This document shows positions 47,301-58,517 of a stretch of 64,000 bases of DNA, piece by piece. Every line of letters begins with the position of its first letter. Positions within the stretch are counted from its first letter, which is position 1. The stretch lies in contig NC_063259.1 in the NCBI RefSeq assembly GCF_019578655.1, positions 806,001 to 870,000 of the forward strand, in the 5' to 3' direction. The translations under genes were made by a program, and so were the position numbers. Origin of the DNA: Ricinus communis. Lineage: Eukaryota > Streptophyta > Magnoliopsida > Malpighiales > Euphorbiaceae. The notes beneath the pieces were generated by a model that was not told the DNA's origin, ran no database searches, and was given only the letters and a program-made list of their open reading frames with translations.

Positions 47301-48047
47301 TCAGCAGCTAATAAGTGCTCTAGCTGCTCCAACACTTGTTCATTGGATAAATTGTCCTCATTTTCTTGCATTGCCACTTGCAAAGGATCATCAATCATTA
47401 TTTCCTGCAATTGAGATTCCACAATATCATTGATAAAATCAATCGAACAGACAGTACCATCATGCTCATATGGGTATCTCAAGGATTTAGTCAAATCAAA
47501 TGTAATGCTCTCATCATCTACCCTAAGTTCCAGCTTTCCGCTACTAACATCTATCAAAGCTTTAGATGTAGCTAAAAATGGTCTACCTATGATCAATGGG
47601 ACATCACTCTCACCATTCATATCCATGACAACAAAATCCACAGGAAATATAAATTTGTTAACTTTAACTAGTACATCTTCTATAATCCCTTTCAAGTACT
47701 TAACAGTTCTATCTGCTAGTTATATACTCATCCTGGTAGTTAGCTTAAAAGTGCTTAGTCCTAACTCCTCAAACAATGAACTAGGCATCAAATTGATGCT
47801 AGCTCCCAAATCAGCTAATGCTAGCAATTTCAATTTATCTCCAATCAAACAAGGTATAGTAAAACTCCCTGGGTAGCGTCGTTTGACTGGAATCTTGCTC
47901 TGAAACACTGCTGAGCATTGTGCATTCAAGGTCACCAATCCCAAATCCTTTAACTTCCTCTTGTTGCTTAGGATTTCTTTTAAAAACTTTGCATACTTTG
48001 GCATCTGCGAAATAGCTTCAATAAACGGCAAGTTAATCCATAATTGT
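44310..48047 (-). pseudogene. pol of element B (protease, RT, RNase H, integrase)
   Basis: Protease LALADLGASINLMPSSLF near 47800; linker to about 47040 (LSNEQVLEQLEHLL); RT 45654-47000 with [23 protein letters not shown] and catalytic [10 protein letters not shown]; RNase H with [15 protein letters not shown] and [12 protein letters not shown]; integrase 44310-45503 with [11 protein letters not shown]...[25 protein letters not shown] and [10 protein letters not shown], ending with a basic tail ([18 protein letters not shown]). Lesions: a one-base insertion in a T-run near 48040, TAA at 47720, one-base insertions near 47035 and 46990, TAA near 45654 and TGA near 45545. Catalytic residues are otherwise kept, so inactivation looks recent. 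Confidence 0.9.
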
Positions 48048-49719
48048 TTAAAAAAGATCTAAAAATTTACCAAATTGCTGATCAACTTTATCCTGCTTGA
48101 GTTTTCCAGGATATGGAATGGGAGGTTGGTATGGCCTCAAGGGAATCTTCTTCGAATCCTCCTTCTCTTCAACTGGTCCCTTTTCTTTCTCTTCAGGCTT
48201 GTCTTTCTTTTCCGACTCATCCACCTGCACATTAGAATCATTATTAGCGAAAGGCTTAGATGAACTAGTAAGTTCCTTACCTGATCTCAAAGTAATTGCT
48301 TTGGCATGCTCCCTTGGATTAGACTCTGTGTTACTTGGAAGCGTGCCTGGCTGCCTCTCAGCCATCATCCTAGACAACTGCCCAATTTGAGTTTCTAAGT
48401 TCTGAATTGAAGCTTGTTGATTCCGAACGGTAGTGTCCGTTTGCTGAAATCTGTTCTCTGAAGTTGCAATGAACTTCATCATTAACTCTTCCAAGTTAGG
48501 TTTCTTCTCTTGACTACCTCTTGGTTGATGGGGAATAGATTGTATAGGTTGCTGCTGATGCAACCTCTGGTATCCTGGTGGACCTTGGTTATTGGAGTTC
48601 CTCCATCCAAAATTAGGATGATTCCTCCACCCTGGGTTGTATGTATTGCTGTAGGGATCATTCTGCTGCCTACCTACATAACCAACATGCTCAACGTTAG
48701 AAACATTAGTAGGCATAGAAGATGCAAACATACCTCCCGCATTACAATTGGCACTGTAATGCGGTCCACCACAGAATTCACATCCGGGCTGAACTGCTTG
48801 GACCGGCATCTGAAGTTGTTCTATCTTTTTGGAAAGTAGCTCTACTTGTGCCGCCAAGGCTGCTGTAGGATTTGCCTCAGCCTGATATACAACGGGCCTT
48901 GGACCTCTAGCCCATGGAATTTGCCATTAATAAGTGTTGATGGCCATCTCTTCTATCAAATCCTGGGCTTGCTCAGGTGTTTTACTATTAATAGCTCCCC
49001 CTGCAGCTGCATCTACCATTTGTCTAGTGGCTGTATTCATGCCACTATAGAATGTCTGCACTTGCATCCAGAGAGGAAGACCATGGTGTGGGCAACACCT
49101 TAACAAGTCCTTGAAGCGCTCCCAGGCTTCGTACATCGATTCTCCTTCACCCTGCACAAAAGAAGATATGTTATTTCGCATTTGAGCAGTCTTAGCAGGA
49201 GGAAAATACTTATTCAAAAACTTTTCAGCCAAAGAAGTCCAGGTAGTGATCGTTTTCGGTGGCAAGGACTGCAGCCATCTTTTCGCTCTATCCCTCAAGG
49301 AAAAAGGAAACAGCCTCAACCGTATGGCATCATCAGTTGTTCCATTAATCTTAAAGGTATCACATATTTCCAAAAAGTTGGCGATATGCTTGTTCGGATC
49401 TTCGCTCGCCAATCCTCCAATTTGCACCGTATTCTGGATCATCTGGATTACATTCGGCTTTATTTCAAAATTATTGGCCGCCACGGGAGGCCTCACTATC
49501 CCAGTTTGCGTCCCTGCTAGAGGGCCTATGCAACTCGTACATGGTCCTTTCATCATTACCTCCATTTGCATTGTGGTTCTCCATCTCACTAGTTTCACGA
49601 ACAGGAATCTCTGCTTCAATCTCCTCCTCTACTGCCTGCATACGCCTCTTTAGCAATTTAAGAGAGCGCTCGGGTTCAGATAAAGGCTCTGTAAGATTAG
49701 GATTAGAGCTCCTGGTCAT
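48048..49719 (-). pseudogene. gag of element B
   Basis: ATG at 49719 (MTRSSNPNLTEPLSEPERSL), about 145 bp after the primer site. A one-base shift lies near 49515. The retrotrans_gag core follows ([75 protein letters not shown]), then TAA at 48929-48927 where Gln is expected. The knuckle-like CEFCGGPHYSANC is near 48775. The C-terminal part (NNQASIQNLETQIGQL, acidic/Lys-rich) ends at a premature stop 48048, created by an extra T in a homopolymer that also disconnects pol. Confidence 0.88.
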
Positions 49720-49861
49720 AAACTACCTGAGCACAATAAAGAACAACAACATCAACAAACGGGATAAGAACAAAACTATACACAGAAAATAAATTATGAA
49801 CAAAAAGAGAAATGACTAGACTAACAAATATTAAAATTTCAATTTAGTTCACAGAAACCGT

Positions 49862-49879
49862 TCCCCGGCAACGGCGCCA
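49862..49879 (-). promoter_or_regulatory. Primer binding site of element B
   Basis: The minus strand reads TGGCGCCGTTGCCGGGGA, a well-known Athila/Tat type primer site, 6 bp from the 5' LTR. Confidence 0.9.
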
Positions 49880-49885
49880 AAAACT

Positions 49886-51342
49886 TGATGTGTGCTAAGT
49901 CAAGCAAGACTATGACCTAAGGCAGTGTACCTATCAGTGGAGTATAGCTAACGACGAGTACCAAGTGTCGTATTCCCCAAAGAACGTGTGAACCTAAATC
50001 TACTCAATTTTCTCTATTATCTAATCACAGAATATAAATGGTGTTGATGAATAATTTCTAAATTAAATAATAGCTACTCTAATTGTTGTCGAACTACGTA
50101 TACTAGGGAATGATTAATTCAAGTAAAAGAATAACCCTTTGGGAATTCTTGTCTCTAAAGAATGGAAACTAAGGGTGGAATTGATTGATTGAATCCAATT
50201 TCTGTGGGAAAGTCTCTACACAATTAATGCCTTTCTCTAGGACACTAACATCTTAACTTAGATTAATTAGGTTGAAATCTCTTCCTAACTCTAATTACCC
50301 AAATTAGCATTATGTACCATTTAACACTATTGAGAGTTGTTAATTCTCAATCCGGTAGAACGAAAACCCTATCTCTAGGTGAATTCAATTCTAGGTTGCA
50401 AAGGACAATCCAAACCTAAATGTATTTCTCAAGATCATTCAAATTTCAAAAATCATTCAACAAGATATAAAGAACAAATCAATAAATACTTCCATTGCAA
50501 ACCAATATTGACATTCAATACATTCAATTCAAAATTGAAGTACAAAAATCCCTAGATAAAGAACCCCAATGGGTTAATAAGCTTAGCTAATCATGTTCAT
50601 AATCACAACCAATAAGAATTCAATTACAAAAAATGAGTAAAGGTAGAGGAACCCGAATACACCCTTGGATGAGAGTGAACAGCTCCAATTCCTCGTGCCC
50701 AATTTTGGATCGATTCTTGTTCCTCTTACTCGAATTAAAACCAATCGACAATCCTCGCCAATCTTTGATCTTCAAAGAGAATCCAAGTGAAACCTTGATC
50801 CAAGTCTCCTTTTCTCTTAGTTTCAACTCAGAAAACCCTTAGACAGGGAAAAAGATGAGTTTTGGACGTTCTAACCCTAGTTGCCTTCCCTTCTTTCCTC
50901 TCTTCATTCTTTTAATTAATACCCCCTGTCGCCTCAAACACGGTCATGTCCCTGGCCGTGTTAAGAACACGGGCTGGTGTTCCTGGCCGTGTTACTCTCT
51001 ATGGCCGTGCTCCATAAGATCTACTTCTTCTTTGATGTCCAACATGGCCGTGTTGGGTCCCGTGTTGGTAACACGGCCTGTGTTTGTGACCGTGTTGAGA
51101 ACATGGCCAGTGTTGAGACCAACACGGCCATGTTCAGCTTCCTCATGCTCGTACTTAGCTCGTTTCGGCAGCTCTGACGTCTAATTATGCTCCAATTCTT
51201 TCCTTTTTCATTCTTTGACTTCTTTTGGACCTAATGCACACAAACATACGCATAGGGTGAGTGTTGGTACCAATTCACATCCAAATATCCATAAAATCGA
51301 TCTTAAAAACCCCATTTAGATGTGTGTATTTTACGCACATCA
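49886..51342 (-). repeat. 5' LTR of element B
   Basis: 1457 bp, same ends and length as 38798-40254. Differences from the other LTR are mostly transitions, with several inside the dyads (for example GGTCATG versus GGCCGTG near 50942). Confidence 0.95.
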
Positions 51343-51347
51343 GTAAG
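51343..51347. repeat. Target site duplication of element B, right copy
   Basis: GTAAG, identical to 38793-38797. Confidence 0.85.
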
Positions 51348-52260
51348 TGATAGTTAGTTGATGTTGAATGCCAGCCTCTTTCAAATATTCTTTGAACTGG
51401 TTAAACGTATATTCAGCTCCATTATCAGACCTTAGAGTTTTGATTAAAAAACCATATTGTTTTTCAACAGAGGCTTTGAATTTCTTTAATGTCTCAAAGA
51501 CTTTTGACTTTTGTTTGAGAAAATATACCCAGCAATATCTGGTGTAATCATCGACAACAATAGAAAATACTTGCTGCCACTGTAGGAAGGAGTGCTCATT
51601 GGTCCACACACATCTGTGTGAATCAGTTCAAGCTTTGTAGAAGCTCCCCAAGTTTGACCGGCAGGAAATGACAATTGGCTGAGTTTTCTAAGCTGACATG
51701 TGTCACATACGCTGGTGTTTTCAATCACTTGTGGCATTCCAGAGACTAAATTCTTTTTGTAAATTAATTCCAATGTTTTAAGATTTTCATGATCAAATCT
51801 TTTGTGCCACAGTGACGTTTCTTCTTTAAGACTGAGACAAGATTCAAACTCAATTATTTTCTAAGTCAACAGAAAACTTCTTTTGTTCATTTTAACTGAG
51901 AACATTCTCATGCCAGTGGGACTACTGACTTCACAAGTTCCATTCTTAAACACCAGCATATAATTATTTTTCAATAACTGATCAACTGATAATAAATTTT
52001 GATTTATCTCAAGCACAAAGAGAACATCAGTAAGAATTTTTGTACCTGAGATAGTTTGCACACAGACTGCTCCCTTGTCTTTAACGTCAACAAGTCTTCC
52101 ATCTCCAATTCTGACTTTTGAGTAGTTCATATCAAAATATTCAAAGCTTTTTAAGCTTGCTGTCATATGGTTCGTGCATCCGCTATCAACTAGCCATACG
52201 TTAACACTTTTGACTGAAACACCACATTCTTCAACTTTAGTGGTAGCAAAAACTTCTCCT
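51348..52260 (-). pseudogene. Copia F protease and integrase (proximal part)
   Basis: Protease VWLVDSGCTNHMTAS near 52160-52200 with catalytic DSG intact, followed by VLFVLEINQNLLSVDQLL. Pre-integrase zinc region LWHKRFDHENL...SVCDTCQL (51690-51820) keeps all four ligands. Integrase core: [18 protein letters not shown]; after a frameshift near 51560, [16 protein letters not shown] and [14 protein letters not shown]. It ends at QHQLTIT where element B begins; the next codons resume at 38797. A TAA near 51861 and the frameshift are the main lesions apart from the insertion. Confidence 0.85.
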
Positions 52261-53189
52261 CTTAATAATCACTTTTTTTTGTTGTTTGAGTTGGTTGTGC
52301 TTGTGTCTGCTGGTCATTTCTTGTTGTACATACCTTCTCAGTATGATCAAATTGTTTATAGATCTTACACTGAGCACCAGGCCTGAACCAATAATAGTTC
52401 TCTATATGATTTGATTTTTTTGCAGTAGGGACAAGGTGGATATTTATCCTTTTTGCCTCTCCATCTTCCAATTTTCTTGTTCTTTCCCTTCTTGTGAACA
52501 GTCTAGTTCTTTGATCCTCCTTCTTGTGAAATCATCTTTTATACTGCTGCAAGTACTTTTTCTCTTAAGCTTTCTTCTTCCCTGAGTGCTTTTCTTTGTT
52601 CAACAGCCAATAAAGCATTTGTTAGCTCTAGCAAAGTTATTTGAGACATGTCCCAAGTGTCCTCAAGAGAAGAAGTTTTTGCTTCGAATTTTTCTAGAAG
52701 AGTCACCATAACCTTTTCAACAATTCTCCTCTCTTCCAACTATTCTCCCAGCAACCTTATTTGATTGACTATCTTCATGACTCTATCCACATAGTCCTTC
52801 ACCTTCTCTGTATCTTTCATCTTTAACAGCCCAAATTCCTTTCTCAAATTAAAAACTTGCATTTATCTTGTCTTATCAGATCCTTAGAATTCTATCTTCA
52901 ATTTCTCCCAAGCCTCATGTGCTGATTCACAAGCTATCTTGGTGAATATAGGATCTGAAACAGCTGCATGAATGTAGGACAGGGACTTTGGAGCTTTGGC
53001 AACTTCTTCTTCATGCCGCCTTATTTGATGCAGCGTTGGGTTCTGTCTTAGAAGAGGAATAGCTCTATCCTCTTCCACATACTGTTATAGTCCAAGACCT
53101 CTAAGATAAGCCTTCATTTTTACAGCCCATACATGATAGTTTTCGCCATTAAAGTGAGGAGGTGTAAGGGAAGTGCTGCTAGAAGTCAT
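52261..53189 (-). pseudogene. gag of Copia F
   Basis: ATG at 53189 (MTSSSTSLTPPHFNGENYHV) just inside the primer site. The UBN2-type gag has AYLRGLGL then TAA, VSDPIFTKIACESAHEAWEK, RLLGE and MSQITLLELTNALLAVEQRK. The zinc knuckle CKIYKQFDHTEKVC (CX2CX4HX4C) has its second Cys changed to Tyr (52358-52360). Stops near 53090, 52880 and 52740 and one or more frameshifts near 52400-52540 break it. Confidence 0.8.
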
Positions 53190-53285
53190 TGGAAAAGAGA
53201 AAAGATGAAGCAAATCAACTGAGAAACAAAATGATTTTTAGTTTTCTCTTTAGACATTCACACAGTTCCACAAGATCAAGAAAGC

Positions 53286-53297
53286 TCTGATACCATT
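53286..53297 (-). promoter_or_regulatory. Primer binding site of Copia F
   Basis: The minus strand reads TGGTATCAGAGC, the Met-tRNA site, two to three bases from the LTR. Confidence 0.9.
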
Positions 53298-53568
53298 TGT
53301 TGGCATGAAGCAGGAGTCTTTTTTTTTTCTTCTTCTATATTTTTTCATTAGCTGATATAACATATTTATACATGAGTTATGCTAGAGGTTTGTTAACCAA
53401 ATTTCCATGATTTAAGGAAGTTTGTCTACAAAACAGAAGCCAGAAATAAACTTCTCCATATTTTACACCAAACATTAATTAAAACATTACCTAATCTGAT
53501 ATGGAGGATAACAAAATATTTTATTACATCAGTACTTGCATCAAACATTATGTCATCATATCTCAACA
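53298..53568 (-). repeat. 5' LTR of Copia F
   Basis: 271 bp, TGTTGGCATG to ATCTCAACA. The right flank begins GATAC, the expected duplication, but no matching GATAC is found at the left border. Confidence 0.88.
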
Positions 53569-53596
53569 GATACAACGACACTAAAAAATGGTAACT

Positions 53597-53750
53597 CCAG
53601 CTCTCATGCCATGTTAGTGTATAGTTGTTCAGTCAAGTGGGTCCCTAAGTTGCCAAGATAGCAAAATAAACATGCATTTATTTTAATTCTAACGAAAGGG
53701 CTCAATTGGACCATTTTTAAAAGGAAAAGAGTATTGGTAATAAAAAAAAT
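53597..53750 (-). repeat. Right inverted arm of MULE1
   Basis: Reverse complement of 30890-31025 (GGCATGAGAGCTGG, TTAGGGACCCACTT, TTTTTTTTATT). The outer tip is missing. Confidence 0.75.
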
Positions 53751-54684
53751 AGAAAAAATTCAAAAATACTAGAAATAGTAGATTTAATATCAATTATACG
53801 GTGTTGTAAAGTTTATCTCAAAAATACTGAAATTCATAAAAAAAATTCAAAAATACCAGTTTCCTCTTCTATAACTAAAACATTCACAACAAAGAAGAAA
53901 TTAACAAAGATCTAATAAAAATAAATAAAAAATAAGTTCATTGATGTAATATTAGTTTAGAAAACGAATATAAATTCAAAATCGGCAACTATATTTAAAA
54001 AAATAAAAAGGAAGATAAATCACAGATCTCTAAAATAAATTATAAATCTCATAATGTTTCTTTATTTCTCTTAAAATTTTTGTTTTTTTTTTACTAATTT
54101 TATACTAATATTAATGAAATCGACATATTTGTAGAAGTTTAAAAGCTGATACTAGATCCAAGTTGATTTAAGAATATCAAATCTGAAAAAGAAAAAAAAG
54201 TAAAAGACAAACATATAAATTTTGTTGATCTGTCATAAAAAAAAAAACTAAAATTAAACAAAAAAATAACATACTAAAAAAACATATCATAACATGAGAA
54301 AAAGTATAAAAAAAAATTACTTGTTAAAGAATGGTCTAAGTATTGAAAAGATAAAAAGAGAGAATATGTACATTATTAAAATAACGTATATCTTATTGAT
54401 TTCATTAGGAAACAAATATGTCATAAATATGTCTTTTGAAAATAAATTACTCTCATACTTTAATTGATTTAAAGCTTAACGAAACCACTATTGCAAGGGC
54501 TATAAAGTTAATTTAATCAATCCAAGTTGATTTGAAAAATCAAATTTAGAAAATAGGTAAACAACAAAATCATCAAAAATGTTGATCAGCTATTCAAAAA
54601 AAAAAACCAAAAGTAAACCAAAAAAACAATATAATAGTGAAAATTGTATATTGAATTAAATTGCAAATTGAATTTTATTTTTTT
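53751..54684. other. AT-rich spacer
   Basis: Very AT-rich; no gene or repeat recognised. It may include the left, non-coding end of MULE2. Confidence 0.5.
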
Positions 54685-57205
54685 AGAAAACATAGAGACA
54701 ATATCAATATTCATTCAATATTATGGAAAACAGGATCAAAATATGAATCCTATAAACTCCGATATTCTTATACAAAGGGATTGTAGTTTTCAAAATTTCT
54801 TACATATGATATGAAATCAACTCAAAATTATAAGAGAAGAAAAGATGTTGCAAATTCAATATCAAGTTAAAAATAGTTATTCACCATTAAAGATAGAAGA
54901 TGCAAATCTACAATTTTATTTGGAGTTGAAGAAAAAAAAAAATAGATTTCACAAGGTACCCTCTTTACAAGATATATACTTTGATCTTGCTCAAGGTCAA
55001 ATAGAGAAATTACAAGAACTGAAATAGTTATAGAAAATTCAATTCTTATAAGTAAACAAAATTCAACAGTTGTGTATGAAGAAAATGCAATTAGAGATTT
55101 TGTTGATTTTGCAAATCTTGTATGTAAAAGCATAGTAACAAAACTAAAGAAGAAGAAGAAGAAGAAGAAGAAGAAGAAGAAGAAGAAGAAGAAGAGGAGG
55201 AGGAAGAATCTAAGACTGCAGAATCTTCTATAATATGCCACACAAGACACATAAATCAAAGAAGGACAGATCTACAACAGTAAGGAAACTTTTAAAAAAG
55301 TGTTAAACTTCTATGTTATAAACAACTATTTTCAATTCAAGATAAAGAAATCATGTCAATTGGAATATGTTGCAAAGTGTGTCGATCAAAAATGTAGCTT
55401 GTACTTGAGAGCATGAAGAAATAGTAGGACAAACATGTTTGTAGTCAGAAAATTCAACAAAAGTCATAGTTTTTCTTTGGAAATTAGGATAAGCAACTTC
55501 AATTATCATCAATACAAAAATATATCAGTACAAAACTATATACACTCAATCAGACATTCTTAGAGATATGAAAGAAGAGTATGGTGTCACTTTCAATTAT
55601 GTGGAAGTATGGAGAATGAAGGAGAAAGCTATAGAGGAAATAAGAGGTAAACCAAAAGATTCTTATTCAATGATTTCAAGTCTTTTACATATGTTGATAA
55701 GAAAACCTCATATTAGTTGTTGAGTTGAAAATAAAAGACAATAGCACTTTTCTATATGCTTTTGTTGCTCTTGATGCTTTGATAAAAGGCTGGATGTATT
55801 ACAAACCTATTATGGTAGCTGATGGAATATTTTTAAAAGAGAAATATGGAAGAACACTTCTTTTGGCAGCAACTCAAGATGGTGCTGGAAAGATCTTTCC
55901 TCTTGTATTTTGCATAGTTGACTCTAAGAATGATGCATCTTGGGAATAGTTCTTTATAAGAATAAAAAAAGCATTCAGCTATAGAGAAAGAATGTGCATA
56001 ATTTCCGAGGGACATGAAAGCATAGAAACAATAATAGAAAAGACAAACGTTGAAGCTAGTCATGGGTTTTGCATATACCATTAGTTGAACAACTTAAAGA
56101 CAAAGTTCAAAATAGTCCATGAAGGATTAAAGGGCCATTTCTTGCAGTAGCAAAAGCATATACTGAAGAATAATTTAACTATCACATGAATGAGTTAGAC
56201 AAGGTTAATAAAAGGCTTAAACCTTATTTGAACAAGATCGCCTATAGTAGATGGTCTAGAGTATTCTCTATCAACAATAGATACTCAACTATGACATCAA
56301 ACATAGCTGAATCACTAAACACAGTCAACAAAATATCTAGAGAGCTACCAATGATGATATTACTAGAATACTTATGTACTTTAATACAAGACTAGAGTTA
56401 TTCTAATAAAAATAGTGCAAAATCAATATTCACCAGGCTTGCAAAAAAAATCTAAAAATATATTGAGATAACTACATTCAATCCTTAAAGATAAAGGTAA
56501 TTATAGTTAATTTTTAAACTGTATATTAATTTTTGGTTAATTTGAGTAAATTCCATAATGTTGTTCTTTAGTTGCTTTTTAGTTTTTTTGGTTGATTGCT
56601 ACATAAACAAAAAACCTATAAACAAAATGAAATAAAAAAATAAAAATACAACAAGAAATGTTATTATTTATATATTTATATAATTTAAAATATAAAAGCT
56701 GGTTAAATGCTATTATTTATATATTTATATAATTTCAAAATATAAAAGTTGGATTACCAGTTTTTTGGTTAATTACTACTTTACTATTTTATGTAAGTTA
56801 AACCAACAAATGATGAATTATTCAATGTGAATGATAATGAAAAGATATTCATAGTAAACATAAGAGAAAAAACTTGCACATGTAACAGGTTTCAAATGAA
56901 TGAGCTACCATGTCCACATGCTATTGCAATATTGAAGGAAATGAATCAAGACTCTTGTGAATATTACTTAGGTTTTTATAAAAAATAGAAACTGATAGAG
57001 ATGTATGAAGCAACAGTATATCCAATACGGAACCAAAGCACATGGAACATACCAATTGAGGTGAAAGAAGTACTTGTTCTACCACCAAAAGAAAGAATTA
57101 AAGCTGAAAAACCTAAGAAAAGAAGAATCAAAGCTGCATGGTAGAACAAAATTCAAAACAAATGTGAAAAATGCGGGCAACTTAGACACAATCGAAAGAC
57201 ATGAA
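54685..57205 (+). pseudogene. MULE2: Mutator-like transposase relic, same family as MULE3
   Basis: N-terminal TISIFIQYYGKQDQNMN, then MLQIQYQVKNSYSPLKIEDA (54845-54905), matching MULE3 segment by segment. A GAA microsatellite (55147-55200) sits within the coding region. The DDE core has MVADGIFLKEKYGRTLLLAA (55813-55870) and FCIVDSKNDASWE, followed by TAG where Trp is expected. SINNRYSTMTSNIAESLNTV near 56265-56330. After a possible intron, an intact SWIM finger CTCNRFQMNELPCPH (56875-56920). The basic tail ends CEKCGQLRHNRKT and TGA (57160-57205), so the last zinc-knuckle Cys is replaced by the stop. Confidence 0.82.
55147..55200 (+). repeat. (GAA)n microsatellite within MULE2
   Basis: About 17 uninterrupted triplets; in the transposase frame they read as a Lys/Glu run. 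Confidence 0.9.
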
Positions 57206-58517
57206 GAAATTAACTAAAAAAAACTGATCAAGCACTATTTTAGTCAATATGACTTCATATTGCTAGATTGATTAATATTATTCTTATTTATTTTAGAACT
57301 TTTAGAGTGATTTCAGATAAATTATGAAAGGATAATTTTGATCACTTTGATTAAAAGTTGTAGTATGTTGATTTCTAGTTGATTTTTAATTTATTTTTAG
57401 TTGATCTATAGGTAAACGAAAAAAATAAAAACTATAATATTTAAATGATAAATACAACATAAAATCAAAATATTAAAAAAACAAATGTTATGCTATATAT
57501 ATTTATAAAGTTTTAAAAGTATACACTGATTTATTTTTTGTGTTTTTTTTGTTAATTGTTGGTTTATTTTATATTAATTTTTTAATTATCCAAATCTAAA
57601 AAAAAGCATTTGCATAATCGAAAAACTACCAATGCATATATAAACTTAAATCAAGTGAATTTCAATAACAAAAAATTATACAATTTTGAAGCTCATTTAA
57701 TCATTCTATAATAATTTCAAAACATCAAATTCGAAAATATAAAGAACCAAAAAACTCAAAAAGAAAAGTTTATATAAAAGTAAACAAAAAAAAAAAACTA
57801 AAAAGCAATTATCAAAAAAAATCAACTAGATATCAATCAAAATACAACAGTTTGAAAGGAAGAATATTATTGTACCAGAACCTAATTCAATCTAATCATG
57901 AACTTAAAAAAGAAAAATAAATATAAGAACCATTAAAAAAATTTATAACACAAAAAGCATAAATTAGAAAAATATAAACATTGCATTAAAATATTCAAAA
58001 ATTTAAAAAAAATATTAAAAAAACTACTAAAATATAAAACAACTAACTACTAAACTAAAAGTAAAATATAAAGTACCAATAAACTAATAAGATGTATCTA
58101 AATCTAGAAATTTCATAAACAAATTATAATAGCAACAAAAATTTGCTACTGCATTGCCTTTTTTGGTTTTCCTTTTCTTTTCTTCAAATCATCCTTATTC
58201 TTTAATCTTCTGGCCGCAAAACATCAACAACAATCTCTTTACCAAAAATGAAATATTAAGCAAAAAAAATTATAAATATACCACAATCACAGCAAAAATA
58301 TTTAAATTCAATAAAAAGAACTACTGAAATAACTAAAACAGAAAATTAAAAAATAAAAAATAAAAAATTATTTATTTACTTGAGTGAGCAAACCATCAAC
58401 CATTTGCATATTAAATAAATGAATCAAGAATTTCATTTCGTAAATACCAACTCAAAAATCAATATAACTTGTTCCAAATAACATTCCATCATTGAAGCTG
58501 GAACCAAATATTTAGAC
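57206..58517. other. AT-rich spacer downstream of MULE2
   Basis: Mostly low complexity. On the minus strand at 58141-58220 a short basic stretch (KKRKGKPKKAMQ) is seen; its identity is unknown. Confidence 0.45.

Larger units (their letters stand above)
38798..51342 (-). mobile_element. Element B: Athila-like Ty3/Gypsy element with third ORF
   Basis: 12.5 kb with two LTRs of exactly 1457 bp and a 5-bp duplication (GTAAG). The minus strand carries the primer site, gag, protease-RT-RNase H-integrase, a 1.1-kb spacer with a dyad array and TATA box, ORF3, a non-coding tail with an internal purine tract, and the terminal polypurine tract. Long LTRs, the TGGCGCC primer site and a post-integrase ORF fit the Athila lineage. 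LTR similarity indicates a recent insertion, yet gag, pol and ORF3 each carry stops. Confidence 0.92.
36437..53568 (-). mobile_element. Copia element F, split by element B
   Basis: LTRs (about 36437-36705 and 53298-53568) flank Copia gag and pol on the minus strand. A Met-tRNA primer site sits beside the right LTR. Integrase coding is interrupted at 51342/38797 by element B with a GTAAG duplication, so F was in place first. Without B, F is about 4.6 kb, ordinary for Copia. Inserted in MULE1. Confidence 0.85.
30831..53750 (+). mobile_element. MULE1: Mutator-like element split by nested insertions
   Basis: The left arm (30890-31025) and right arm (53597-53750) are inverted copies, sharing TATTTTGCTAWCTTGGCAAC, TTAGGGACCCACTT and GGCATGAGAGCTGG in order. 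The left end begins GGGAAAAGTGCC, a Mutator-type TIR start; its outer 59 bp have no partner on the right, so the right tip is lost. Inside are a MuDR-type transposase (plus) and, convergent to it, a GRF zinc-finger pseudogene (minus). Copia element F and within it Athila-like B occupy 36437-53568. Before those insertions MULE1 would have been about 5.8 kb. Confidence 0.75.

Noticed and set aside
54867..55259. Minus-strand frame with a long Phe run
   Set aside because: Antisense reading of the GAA microsatellite within MULE2.
58141..58220. Possible second convergent gene shared by MULE2 and MULE3 (basic tails KRKGKPKKA and GKQKKALY)
   Set aside because: Similarity is limited to a few basic residues and low-complexity DNA; not enough to claim a gene.
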